Positions 52,901 through 61,042 of a stretch of DNA of 64,000 nt are shown here, piece by piece (the stretch's first letter is position 1; every line of letters begins with the position of its first letter). Position numbers and translations under genes: made by a program. This stretch comes from an uncultured Chitinophagaceae bacterium (GTDB lineage Bacteria; Bacteroidota; Bacteroidia; Chitinophagales; Chitinophagaceae). The stretch spans positions 32,970-96,969 of the forward strand of contig CALMED010000047.1 in the NCBI GenBank assembly GCA_937862815.1. The letters are read 5' to 3'. The notes under the pieces were generated by a model that saw only the letters and a program-made list of their open reading frames with translations, searched no databases and was not told the DNA's origin.

Positions 52901-55881
52901 CCCTGCCCGTTACTGCCCCATTCCATCGAGCCGGCGGGATCATCATCGTAAATATTGAACGCACAAAACCAGGTAGCCACCCCCAATGCCTGCACCTGTT
53001 TTACCAATTCGAGGGAAAGGTCAGACAGTTCCTCACTCTTATGCATGGCCATACTTCGTGCCCGCACCCGTTCCAAAGCTGCTTCTATCTGCGCCTCCCT
53101 GGCCTGTGTTTCGGCTTTTTGAAGGTCCAAAAACCGGACATATGCCTGCTCGAAGACTTTTGAAAATCGCTTTAAAACATCTATTTCATTATCCGACAAT
53201 GATCCTCCTTCAAAATCATTGAGCGTGATCATGGTGTGTTTTGTGGTCACCACTGAAATAGAATAAGAAGGGCTTTGAAAAATAAATTGCTTAACGTCCG
53301 CTGTCAATTCGTTTTTCAAGGCCGTATGTTCAATTACATATGCATAGAAACTGTCTTTTTCCTGTTTTGAATAATTGCCAACAAAAAATTCAAGTTGCTT
53401 TTCCCGCGCTTCAAAAAAATCATTGGCAATTCTGTGATCAAAATATGGAAGACGGTAGTTGTTGATGGCAACACCGCTTTCAACCTGTCCGCATGTATAA
53501 TTATCCAGATCTTTTGATCCTGGTATGGTAATGCTAATACCAACAGCGGAAACGGGAATACTGAGGTCTTTTAGTTTTTCAAATAACACCGTGACCACTT
53601 CATTGAGTTCCTCACTTTTATGCATGGCCAATGAGCGGGATCGTACCCGTTCCAAACCCGCTTCTATCTGTGCCTCCCTTGCCTGTACTTCCGCCCGTTG
53701 CAGATCGAGAAAGCGGGTATACGATTGTTCGAGTACAGCCCCGAACCGCCTGAGGATGTCATTTTCCGCATCCGAAAATCGCTTTCCATGATGATTGATG
53801 ATGCCGATGGATGTATGCTGGTTGATAACTACCGACCGGGTGTATCCGCCCTCCCGTGCCAGCAGCTCCGCTTTGCGTTCGTCGCTGTTCTGATTCCAGG
53901 GATGGTACCGGAACAGGTGATTCAAAAATGCATTCTTTTCCCCGATGGAATGAAAATCGGTATAGAAAGGCCGGCGTTGCAGAATGGCATCCCGCAGTCC
54001 GGTGAATGTGGGCCGGTCGAAAAAGGGGATGGTTACTTTTTGCACATAGTCGGTGGCACCGGCAGCCGCCCAAAAGGGGAAGTCGGTTGTAACCTCATCA
54101 TTGATGGCAATAAAAACACCGCCATCTATCTCTATGCCCATCTGCAGGAGTTGCTGCGCCGCCACATTCACCACCTCCTGCAACTCGTTGGTATGGTGCA
54201 TGGCCAGGCTGCGGGCCCGCACCCGCTCCAGCGCTAATTGGATTTCTGCTTCTCTTGCCTGCGCTTCTGCTTTTTGTAAATCCAGAAAACGGATATAGGC
54301 CTGGTTAAATGCAACAGCAAACCGGCTGATGATTTCCTGTTGCTCTTCCGGTAAGGGTTCAAAACTACCTGTTACAAGTGAACCAAACTGATCAGAAGAA
54401 CCGGAAAGATGAACCTTCTCCGCAGCAGCCATAAATACCTTGATGGGCTCAGGTAACTTTGCCAATTCTGTTTTACTGAATCCAAAACGGTCCCATTCCC
54501 TTTTTTCCTCACCTTCAAACAGGTAGGTCCATTTCTTCTTCCGCTTCTTACAGTAATCAAGATACATCAGGTGAGAGGGGTGCTGATTCATCTGAACAAA
54601 AAAACCGTTCTCTGCCAACAGTCCCTCATGACCAGTCATCCACCAGGTGATGCCATTACTTTCCGGATGAACAATCATGATAAAACACCGGTCGAGTTTT
54701 GCATCCAGTTTCGTCAATTCACCATACAGATTGAAAATGATGTCACTTAAAGCTGAGGAATCCTGCATGGCCATAGCACGGCTTCTCACCCGTTCCAATG
54801 CACCTTCAATCTGCGCCTCCCGGGCCTGTGACAAGGCCAGTTCAATATCGGAAAACCTGCGATAAGCCAGCTCAAATACATTGCGGAGACGTTGCAGCAG
54901 GCTAATTTGCACCTCGTCCAATGGTGCAAATGCAGATAGCCCCAAGGCCCCGGGACCAATGGAATAGAAATAGAAATGGATGGCATCCGCTTCATATTGA
55001 TGCGGATCCAAGTATTGACCGGCTTTTTGCTGGTACGCATTCCATTCCCGCAGTTTATCGCCTTCAAAGGAAGTGGTGAAAAAAGCCTGCGGATCCCGGA
55101 GCATTTTTTCGGCAAATGCCCGCACATCGGGCTGTTCAGCATAAGCTACTTCGGTGATTACCTTGTGTAGGGGCTCCCTGTAATATTCGTAATTGAGATA
55201 GGTTTTCTTGCCGGAATAAAAAACCGCCGTTTGTACATTGCGGATAGAGGACACGCCAAGTGCAACCAGCTGGTCGCACATCACCCGGCATACTTCCAGC
55301 ATATCATCGGGCGCCTGCATGCCCATGGCTACGGCACGCACTTTCTCCAGCGCGGTTTCAATTTCCAGTTCCCGGTTCTTTTCTGTAAGATCAGTGGTTT
55401 TTTCCGCGACCAGCTTTTCCAACTCCGCTGTTCGTTGCTTCCAGTTTTCCACCCCCCAGGTGTCCTTCCCGCTTTCTACAGCTTCGGGCTTTGATCCATG
55501 CCAATGGATGACCTTCCATTGCCCCCCTGTATAGTTTAAAACCGCGGAAAACCTAAGGTACATTTCCACCGTGTCTTCTCCTGTTTTTATACACAGGTAA
55601 ACATCATCTGCAAATACGGCTGTATTTTCATCCGTTGCCGTATAACGAAAGACGGGCTCTGACCGCCACGTAATAGCAAGCCCCTCGCTTTGTTCAATCT
55701 GCGTATGAAGCAGCTTTTTTAATCCATCAAACCCGATGATCTTTTCATCCAGGGCACTTCCGAATCCACTGATATGCTCATCAACAATATTTCGCAACAA
55801 CTCCGGATCCCCGCCATTTAAGCCAATATGCATGAACCGCCGGTATGCTTCGAGCATGTTTTGCTCTTTCTCTTTTTCCAT
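49972..55881 (-). CDS. Giant soluble histidine kinase with eight repeated sensor modules
   Basis: A 1969-residue protein. Residues 1-135 form an NTF2/SnoaL-like domain (WKVIHWHGSKPE). A coiled coil leads to eight modules of about 190 residues, starting near 172, 354, 542, 734, 928, 1112, 1304 and 1495. Each begins with REAQIExALERVRxRxMAM-type helix and ends with FAxVFEQxYTRFLDLxKAE. The modules differ inside, resembling GAF-like sensors. Then comes HisKA (phospho-His1734) and the ATPase domain (GTGLGLSLS). There is no membrane helix. It heads the FIST operon. I know of kinases with this ALERVR module repeated, but eight is many. Confidence 0.9.
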   Translation of the reverse strand: MEKEKEQNMLEAYRRFMHIGLNGGDPELLRNIVDEHISGFGSALDEKIIGFDGLKKLLHTQIEQSEGLAITWRSEPVFRYTATDENTAVFADDVYLCIKTGEDTVEMYLRFSAVLNYTGGQWKVIHWHGSKPEAVESGKDTWGVENWKQRTAELEKLVAEKTTDLTEKNRELEIETALEKVRAVAMGMQAPDDMLEVCRVMCDQLVALGVSSIRNVQTAVFYSGKKTYLNYEYYREPLHKVITEVAYAEQPDVRAFAEKMLRDPQAFFTTSFEGDKLREWNAYQQKAGQYLDPHQYEADAIHFYFYSIGPGALGLSAFAPLDEVQISLLQRLRNVFELAYRRFSDIELALSQAREAQIEGALERVRSRAMAMQDSSALSDIIFNLYGELTKLDAKLDRCFIMIVHPESNGITWWMTGHEGLLAENGFFVQMNQHPSHLMYLDYCKKRKKKWTYLFEGEEKREWDRFGFSKTELAKLPEPIKVFMAAAEKVHLSGSSDQFGSLVTGSFEPLPEEQQEIISRFAVAFNQAYIRFLDLQKAEAQAREAEIQLALERVRARSLAMHHTNELQEVVNVAAQQLLQMGIEIDGGVFIAINDEVTTDFPFWAAAGATDYVQKVTIPFFDRPTFTGLRDAILQRRPFYTDFHSIGEKNAFLNHLFRYHPWNQNSDERKAELLAREGGYTRSVVINQHTSIGIINHHGKRFSDAENDILRRFGAVLEQSYTRFLDLQRAEVQAREAQIEAGLERVRSRSLAMHKSEELNEVVTVLFEKLKDLSIPVSAVGISITIPGSKDLDNYTCGQVESGVAINNYRLPYFDHRIANDFFEAREKQLEFFVGNYSKQEKDSFYAYVIEHTALKNELTADVKQFIFQSPSYSISVVTTKHTMITLNDFEGGSLSDNEIDVLKRFSKVFEQAYVRFLDLQKAETQAREAQIEAALERVRARSMAMHKSEELSDLSLELVKQVQALGVATWFCAFNIYDDDPAGSMEWGSNGQGVFSKYRTPREGVFLRYYEAGQRGETLLVNEIGEEECPDHYAYLCSLPGVGDQLLQMKAAGIPFPKCQIDHVAFFRHGYILFITYEAVPETHDIFKRFAKVFEQTYTRFLDLQKAEAQAREAQVERSLERIRAHVTSMQKSSDLFDIVVSMRREFVALGHQADYFWHMRWAPEHYELSMTSDDGSRLGMVINVPKFVHEQMPRLYEWEKGNSPIIVLPLNADEAWDYVDKMNTYGSFELIDPHAPGEEDIRHIGGLTFIIARTTHGEIGYSLAGEVYHPPKESQDTLIRFAGVFDLAYKRFEDLKEAEKRNRETQIDLALERTRTQSMRMQHSGELLDISKVFHEQLLFLHMDAEFSFVWLPDEENGNHLFWATWMEEQEGQRQFHTKAIAYPLDMTEPYTAACFNDWRSGVSVHEHFIEPEAVPVFFASWEELLAGAEALKPANFPDGIFYTEAFMRYGCFGIDTRRPLSQQEKEILHRFAVEFERAYTRFLDLKKAEEQAREAQIEAALEKVRSRSLAMQQPNELAEVAELLRNEMGQLGVEELETSSIYIVDKEHEQAECWYAIKDIREKDKRLVSDEMAITFADTWVGREMWKFYRSRKEYTSIVMNGDNRKEWINYCAARSTVLQGYYGDEIPERTYHLVKFQGGYMGAASPGAVSAESWDLLRRAAAVFSLAYTRFNDLQVAAAHALQAEKDLVAIKEAKQKAEEALTELQATQKQLIQAEKMASLGELTAGIAHEIQNPLNFVNNFSEVSKELMDEMREAIEKGDMAGARDIMQDVMQNLEKINHHGKRADGIVKGMLQHSRSSTGQKEMTDINALCDEYLRLAFHGLRAKEKSFNARFETSFDASVGNVIIMPQELGRVVLNLINNAFYAVNERKKYSDSRYEPVVFVSTRKTNSHIEITVRDNGTGMPESVKGKIFQPFFTTKPTGQGTGLGLSLSYDIITKGHNGTLQVDSEEGEGTSFVIQLPLS

Positions 55882-56369
55882 TTTTTGCTTGTTGGATGGA
55901 TAATTGAATACCTCCCCTTTTTCACCCTCTTTTTAAAAGCCTGGATTCCCCGTCCGTTTTTATTTATGATTTACAGCACCCGGTTCTACACCTGCTCTTT
56001 GCTGCCTGTTTGCCCGATGAAAATTTCACTGTCTTCCCGTGCAGCCATACGGCCCCTGTTTTTCGGGGGTACCCGGTACATTCCTGCAGGTTGCAGGCAA
56101 TGACTAACAGAACAGCAGCGCTTCCGTTTTTACTGTACCTGTTTCACTGGTAACCACTCCACCGGTAAGCAGCCGGGCATCCCGGGTTGACGGGTAGACC
56201 GCGGACACCTCCCGCTCTAAGTTTTGTGTACGCTTCATACGATTCTTTGTGTGTTAGAGAGCGGTTGGCAACTGCTTGGGAGGAGGTTTTTTACAGGAAG
56301 AGAATCTGTACTGTATCCACAAACAAGGTATTCTTTTTTTAAACAGCCTGCAAGTATCTGTTTTGGAGG
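55882..56369. other. 488-bp gene-poor gap upstream of the FIST operon
   Basis: This is the likely promoter region of the giant kinase, with only AT-rich DNA immediately before its ATG and no clear TAnnTTTG box. On the minus strand, 56104-56238 can encode a 44-residue peptide (starting MKRTQNLEREVSAVYPSTRD) with no hydrophobic core and no known motif; I do not call it a gene. No tRNA or hairpin terminator is evident. Confidence 0.5.
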
Positions 56370-56948
56370 CTACCCCTTCATTTTCAGCCGGTGGAGGTAG
56401 TCCTGCCGGGCCGGTTCCCGGTACTCCCGGCAATAGCGGGTAAAGAAGCGGTGGCTTTCCAGGAAAGAAATCTGCAGGCGGTTCCAGGCAGTTTCATCCA
56501 GCTGCGGGTTGAGCCGGCGCAGCTCTTCCAGCAACTGGCCGGCCTGGGTTTCCGCTTCGTCCGTTCCCAGGTATTCCAGGTCGGCATCGGCCAGGATCTG
56601 CTCTAACAGGTTCCGGGGTGTCTGTGGAATTTGGGTGGCCATAATCATGCCGCATACCGCTGCCAGTTCTTCTTCGTTGAAACCAAAACCCGGCAGAAAC
56701 TTCCGGGCGAGTAAACAGCTCTCCGCTTCATGCCCCTGGTACACGTTGATGTAACCGGTATCATGCCAGAGAGCGGCCGCCTTCAACAACCGCAGATCGG
56801 CAGCGCTGCAGTTTTCATGGGTGGCGATTTCAACGGCCTTTTCAAGCACGTAGCGGGTGTGGTTGAAATTGTGGTACGGATAGGAAGCGGCTACGCTGTT
56901 GCCAATCAACTCCTCCACCAATGACTGCATGCTTTTTTCAGTGTCCAT
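56370..56948 (-). CDS. HD-domain phosphohydrolase-like protein
   Basis: A 192-residue cytoplasmic protein of the HD superfamily. Visible ligands: YPYHNFNHTRYV (His near 26 and 29), AALWHDTGYINVYQGHEAES (HD at about 62-63) and DADLEYLG (Asp near 121). This fits small HD hydrolases acting on nucleotides. Its start overlaps the end of the YitT-like gene by 11 nt, so it is translated from the same message. Substrate unknown. Confidence 0.88.
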   Translation of the reverse strand: MDTEKSMQSLVEELIGNSVAASYPYHNFNHTRYVLEKAVEIATHENCSAADLRLLKAAALWHDTGYINVYQGHEAESCLLARKFLPGFGFNEEELAAVCGMIMATQIPQTPRNLLEQILADADLEYLGTDEAETQAGQLLEELRRLNPQLDETAWNRLQISFLESHRFFTRYCREYREPARQDYLHRLKMKG

Positions 56949-57837
56949 GGGCCCTGGGCTTTAATACACCACCGGCGGCTTCCTTGATGCTTTGTACATA
57001 CACAAATGCAGCGGGGTCAATTTTTCGGACAGCCGTTTGGATGGCATGAACTTCCAGGCGGGTTACCACCGTTACAATGATATCCGCATCGGTTTTAACG
57101 TCAAAGCTGCCGGGCAGGTAGCCCCGCTCGCCTTTGTACACCGTAATGCCTTTGCGGAGGTCGTTCACGAGGTACGACTTCACCTCGTCGGCCCGGGAAG
57201 AAATGATGTTGATGGCCGTGTATTGTTCAATGCCATCCACCACGTAATCGGTGGCCCGTGTGGCGGCAAAAAATGTAATAAGCGAATACATGGCCGTTTC
57301 CAGGCCAAACTGCAGGCCGGCTACGGAAAAGATCACCGCGTTGATGAGTAAGATAATTTCGCTGTTGCTGAAACCTGTTTTGCGGCGGGTGAAGACCGCA
57401 ATCACTTCCGCGCCATCCACCACACCGCCCGCCCGCAGCACCATCCCCACGCCGGCACCAATGATTAATCCGCCAAAGAAAGCGATCAGTAATTTATCCG
57501 ACGTAATGGCTTCTATGTGTACAAACTGAAGCCCCAGCGCCAACAGCAAAACGGCGATGGTGGTTTGTACCGCAAAAGTTTTCCCGATACGGCGGTAGCC
57601 CAGCCAGATAAACGGAATATTGAACACAACGGACAACAGGCTGATGTTGATGTGATACATTTTGTGCAGCAGGATGGAAATGCCCGTAACACCCCCGTCC
57701 ATGAACTTATTGGGAATTAAAAACCCCCGCATGGAAAGCACCGCCAACGAACAGCCGATGAGTGTCTGAAAAAGGTTCCTGCGGTTAAACACTTTTTTCC
57801 AGTCAACAGGGTCCGCTTTGGTTTTCCGCTTGGGCAT
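56938..57837 (-). CDS. YitT family membrane protein (DUF161 plus DUF2179)
   Basis: A 299-residue protein with five to six membrane helices (about 23-40, 62-80, 86-105, 116-140, 155-180) and a soluble C-terminal DUF2179-type domain (about 215-290: VDGIEQYTAINIISSRADEVKSYLVNDLRKGITVYKGERGY). Family motifs include NKFMDGGVTGISILL and GVGMVLRAGGVVDGAEVIAVFTRRKTG. Substrate is unknown; some members are linked to export. It leads a two-gene unit with the HD protein. Confidence 0.93.
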   Translation of the reverse strand: MPKRKTKADPVDWKKVFNRRNLFQTLIGCSLAVLSMRGFLIPNKFMDGGVTGISILLHKMYHINISLLSVVFNIPFIWLGYRRIGKTFAVQTTIAVLLLALGLQFVHIEAITSDKLLIAFFGGLIIGAGVGMVLRAGGVVDGAEVIAVFTRRKTGFSNSEIILLINAVIFSVAGLQFGLETAMYSLITFFAATRATDYVVDGIEQYTAINIISSRADEVKSYLVNDLRKGITVYKGERGYLPGSFDVKTDADIIVTVVTRLEVHAIQTAVRKIDPAAFVYVQSIKEAAGGVLKPRAHGH

Positions 57838-58025
57838 ACGTGCAGTAGTTGGTGGTTTGAAGACCTAAGATAACAATTCTGGCGGGCTTTACGCTTTCGT
57901 TGCCGGATGACCGCAGAACAGCCGCGTTGATGCAGGATGCACCAGGTAAAAAAAGTAGTGCCCTCAACAGGTTCGTACCCTCGGGGACAAGGCGCTTGCT
58001 ATTTGCCCGGCAGGTGCGGGGTTAC

Positions 58026-58796
58026 TCACTCACTGAGCTGCACCCCAAGGTCGGCCGGTTTCTTCTTCCGCCAGTCGGGCTGCCAGAAGAAAAACCAGCG
58101 CAGCGTGTGGTTGCGGCTGTACTGGAAGCCGCTGAGGCGTTGCTGGTACACGAGCATGTACCCAAAATCAAAGGCCAGGGAGGGGGTAACCTGCTGCCGG
58201 ATGCCGGCAAAGAGGCGGTTCTGGTCGAAGGTGTTGTACACGATATCCCGGCCGCTTTGCAGCAATACTTCATCTACAAAATTTAAGGCCGGCACGTTGC
58301 GGTTGGTGCTGAGGGGAATGGTAACCCCCAGCATATACCGGTACCGGTTGGTGTAGCGGATCTCGTCGACAGGTATGAAATTCACCACTTTCTGCTGCCA
58401 GCGCTGCTCAAGGCGCAGGCGGTGCAGCAGTTGTACCCGGCCCAGCCGCTGGGTGAGCACGGCCTGTTCCACCAACCGGTTTTCGTTGGAGAAGAGCTCG
58501 GTGGCCCCGCTGCGGTTGGCCAGCCAGAGTTTTCCCGGTCCGGCCGAAACAGCCAGGTTGGGCGTTACATGATACACCGCTGCGGCCCGCACAAAGAAAA
58601 AGCTGTTGCTGGCCAGGAAATCGGTGCGGCGGATGTGCACATCGGCAGCAACGCTCCACTTGCTGCTCACCCGTGCCTGGCTGTTGATGCTCCACCAGAC
58701 ATGCGTTTGCTCCTGCACCTCGCGTAACCGTTGGGCGGCAGCCGGAAGCGTGATGAACAACAACCCTGAGAGCAGCCAAAAACGGAAGGACTTCAT
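58026..58796 (-). CDS. DUF2490 outer-membrane-like protein
   Basis: A 256-residue protein with signal peptide (1-22, ending AAAQ). DUF2490 pattern: VQEQTHVWWSINSQARVSSKWSVAADVHIRR, HRLRLEQRWQQ, FVDEVLLQSGR, NRLFAGIRQQVTPSLAFDFGYMLVYQ. This is a beta-barrel-like family of unknown function. ATG at 58796 is chosen; the nine bases upstream start with TTG and are less likely. A perfect TACCTTTG box is at 58803-58810, only 6 nt before the ATG. Confidence 0.9.
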   Translation of the reverse strand: MKSFRFWLLSGLLFITLPAAAQRLREVQEQTHVWWSINSQARVSSKWSVAADVHIRRTDFLASNSFFFVRAAAVYHVTPNLAVSAGPGKLWLANRSGATELFSNENRLVEQAVLTQRLGRVQLLHRLRLEQRWQQKVVNFIPVDEIRYTNRYRYMLGVTIPLSTNRNVPALNFVDEVLLQSGRDIVYNTFDQNRLFAGIRQQVTPSLAFDFGYMLVYQQRLSGFQYSRNHTLRWFFFWQPDWRKKKPADLGVQLSE

Positions 58797-58802
58797 GCGG
58801 CG

Positions 58803-58810
58803 CAAAGGTA
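58803..58810 (-). promoter_or_regulatory. Candidate -7 element next to the DUF2490 start codon
   Basis: Minus strand TACCTTTG exactly matches TAnnTTTG and ends 6 nt before the ATG. Transcription from it would give almost no 5' leader. Confidence 0.4.
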
Positions 58811-58841
58811 CTGCCTTCCTGCAGAAAGGGGAGACCGTGTT

Positions 58842-60077
58842 TCAGCTGCCCCGCTGCCGGCGGAAGGGTTGCCAGCTGCGGTAAGTGGCGCTGCGCCAGA
58901 GCCACTCCACGGGACCAAAGCGGAAGAACTGCAGCCATACCGTACTGAGGATCACCTGCAGGGCGAAAACCAAAACGGCGAAGGCGGTGTACACCACCGG
59001 ACCCACTTCGTCCATCATACCCCAGCCAACCCCGTAAAACACCACCGCGCCCACCACCGAATGCGTGATATAGTTGGTAAACGCCATTTTACCCGGCGGC
59101 TGCAGCAGGGCAATCAGCCGCTTACCCATGCGGTGCTGCGCCAGTAAAAAGAAGAGCGCCATATAAGCGAGGGCCAGGGGCGCCACCCCCAGCGTGTACC
59201 AAACGGTGCGGTACAGCCCCCCGGGCTTCAGTTCATAATATCCACCCGACTCCATGGCGCCGGCCAGCAGGTAGTTGGCCGGGAGGCCGATTAATAGCCC
59301 GGCCAGTGCAACGATGCCCAGCAGCCGGCGGTTGATGAGCACCGTTCTGTAGCGGTTGTTGCGGCCCAGCAGGTACCCCAGGCAAAACATGCCCAGCACT
59401 TTGAAGAACCGGTCCTGGAACAGGAGGTCGGCATAGCGGTAAAAAGCACCTGACAAATTGGAATACAGCAGTTGCAGATAGCCGCCGTTTTTCAGCATTG
59501 CCTGGAACTGTTCAAAAGAGCCGACGCCGGTAAGCTGGTCTATTCTTCCCCCGGCCTGGAAGAGGAGGTAGGCGGGGGCGGCCAGTACGGGCAACTTCAT
59601 TTTAAGAAAATAGAGTGGCAGCGGCAGGAGCAGGCAGAGGAGGGCCGTGTACAACAGCCGCCGGTCGCTCCAGTTGCGGATCCACAGCAGTACCCAGCCC
59701 ACCAGGGCGTAGAAGGCAACAATATCGCCCACCCAGATAAACAGAAGGTGCACGCCGCCCAGCAACAGCATGAAGAAGAGGCGGCGGCGCATGAAAGTAG
59801 CCGGTAAAATACCTTTCTGTTCGCTGCGCATGAGCTGCAGCGCAAAGCCCCAGCCAAACAAAAAACTGAAAATGGAATAGAACTTTCCCTCAATGAATAC
59901 GTGCTGCCAAAACAGGAAGGGTTGATCCAGCCGGTGAAAGAACGGGCCGGTCTTTGCTGCCGTCGCATCGTAAAATGCGAAGCCGGCGCCCAGGTTGGCG
60001 ATGAAGATGCCCAGGATGGCAATTCCCCGCAGGGCGTCCATGAGCACAATGCGCTCGTTGTTGTGTACCGGGTGCAT
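58842..60077 (-). CDS. DUF418 family membrane protein
   Basis: A 411-residue protein with about ten membrane helices. The start RIVLMDALRGIAILGIFIANL and the late block LLQPPGKMAFTNYITHSVVGAVVFYGVGWG are the DUF418 signatures, as is the final VWLQFFRFGPVEWLWRSATYR. ATG at 60077 is chosen because it directly precedes the conserved start; the longer reading to 60140 lacks family support. Related to acyltransferase-3-like membrane proteins; function is unknown. Confidence 0.92.
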   Translation of the reverse strand: MHPVHNNERIVLMDALRGIAILGIFIANLGAGFAFYDATAAKTGPFFHRLDQPFLFWQHVFIEGKFYSIFSFLFGWGFALQLMRSEQKGILPATFMRRRLFFMLLLGGVHLLFIWVGDIVAFYALVGWVLLWIRNWSDRRLLYTALLCLLLPLPLYFLKMKLPVLAAPAYLLFQAGGRIDQLTGVGSFEQFQAMLKNGGYLQLLYSNLSGAFYRYADLLFQDRFFKVLGMFCLGYLLGRNNRYRTVLINRRLLGIVALAGLLIGLPANYLLAGAMESGGYYELKPGGLYRTVWYTLGVAPLALAYMALFFLLAQHRMGKRLIALLQPPGKMAFTNYITHSVVGAVVFYGVGWGMMDEVGPVVYTAFAVLVFALQVILSTVWLQFFRFGPVEWLWRSATYRSWQPFRRQRGS

Positions 60078-60297
60078 AGGAGGTTGGGTTGGTTGAACAA
60101 TGGTGGAGAAGAAACGGCAGCAACAAGGTAGAAAGAACAACCGGCAGCTGCAAGCGGAGGGCGGATTATTTTCAGGCAGCCGGTTCGAGGCGATGAAACA
60201 ACAACTCTAACGTATTTTCCTTTACGTCTTTTTTACATTCCCCGCCGGACGAGCGGCGGCAGGCAGTTCTGTACTGCGGCGAAACGGGACCGGAGCC

Positions 60298-60840
60298 TTA
60301 CCCCTCTTTCCCTTTTTCGCCCACGAACCACTGTTCCTTGTTTTTGAACAGGACGTTAAAGGTGGTGAGGCTGCCGTAGCAGCGGGTGATGTATTGCTGG
60401 ATGTTGACTTTCTCTTCGTCGCTGAGGTTTTTGCTGCTGTTGATGTTCTGTTCAAGCACCCGCAGGCGGTCACGCAGCATTACAATTTTGTGAAAAAACT
60501 CACCGATGGGCAACTCTTTCGGCTTTAAGCTTTTGTCGGCCGGCTGCAGCAGCAGGGTGCCGTCCTGCCAGCGGTCGCCCAGCGGCACCACTTCACTCAC
60601 CCCGTTCCATTGCCGGAGGATTTTGAGCAGGCTTTTTTCCACGTCGCTGGTGGTTTCCAGTTCCGCCGTTACGTTTTCGGGAATGATTTCATCGAGCTGC
60701 GGATCGGATTTGTCCACTTCCTTCACGCCGCTGTGGATGAAGGAAATGAGGAAGGTGGCGTATTTCACGCCCACAATCACACCGGGACCGTACTGTGTAT
60801 GCTGCAAACGGGTGCCGATGCCGAGGGTGGTGGTGTCCAT
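60298..60840 (-). CDS. Conserved hypothetical protein with SH3-like start
   Basis: A 180-residue cytoplasmic protein. The first 50 residues (GTRLQHTQYGPGVIVGVKYATFLISFIHSGVKEVDKSD) look like a small SH3/Tudor-like beta-barrel, as in domains that bind nucleic acid or protein. Residues about 115-160 are helical (EFFHKIVMLRDRLRVLEQNINSS). I do not recognise a named family. It stands alone; AT-rich DNA precedes it. Confidence 0.72.
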   Translation of the reverse strand: MDTTTLGIGTRLQHTQYGPGVIVGVKYATFLISFIHSGVKEVDKSDPQLDEIIPENVTAELETTSDVEKSLLKILRQWNGVSEVVPLGDRWQDGTLLLQPADKSLKPKELPIGEFFHKIVMLRDRLRVLEQNINSSKNLSDEEKVNIQQYITRCYGSLTTFNVLFKNKEQWFVGEKGKEG

Positions 60841-61042
60841 GCTGAAAATTTGAACAGTAAATATAAAGGTGTCAGGCTATAGAATGCTTCAACTTTTAAG
60901 CCCGTCATGGCAAGACGCCGGGTTTCCCGCCACTTGCTTGTTGCCCGGGTAAAAAGAAACGTGTCTGTTGAGGAAAATCTGCAGCAACCACAAGGGGGAC
61001 CAAGCATTTGCACGAGGGGCACAAGGGCGCTGACCGATGCCC

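Noticed and set aside
56104..56238. 44-codon minus-strand frame upstream of the HD/YitT and FIST units
   Set aside because: No hydrophobic segment, motif or promoter; likely chance.
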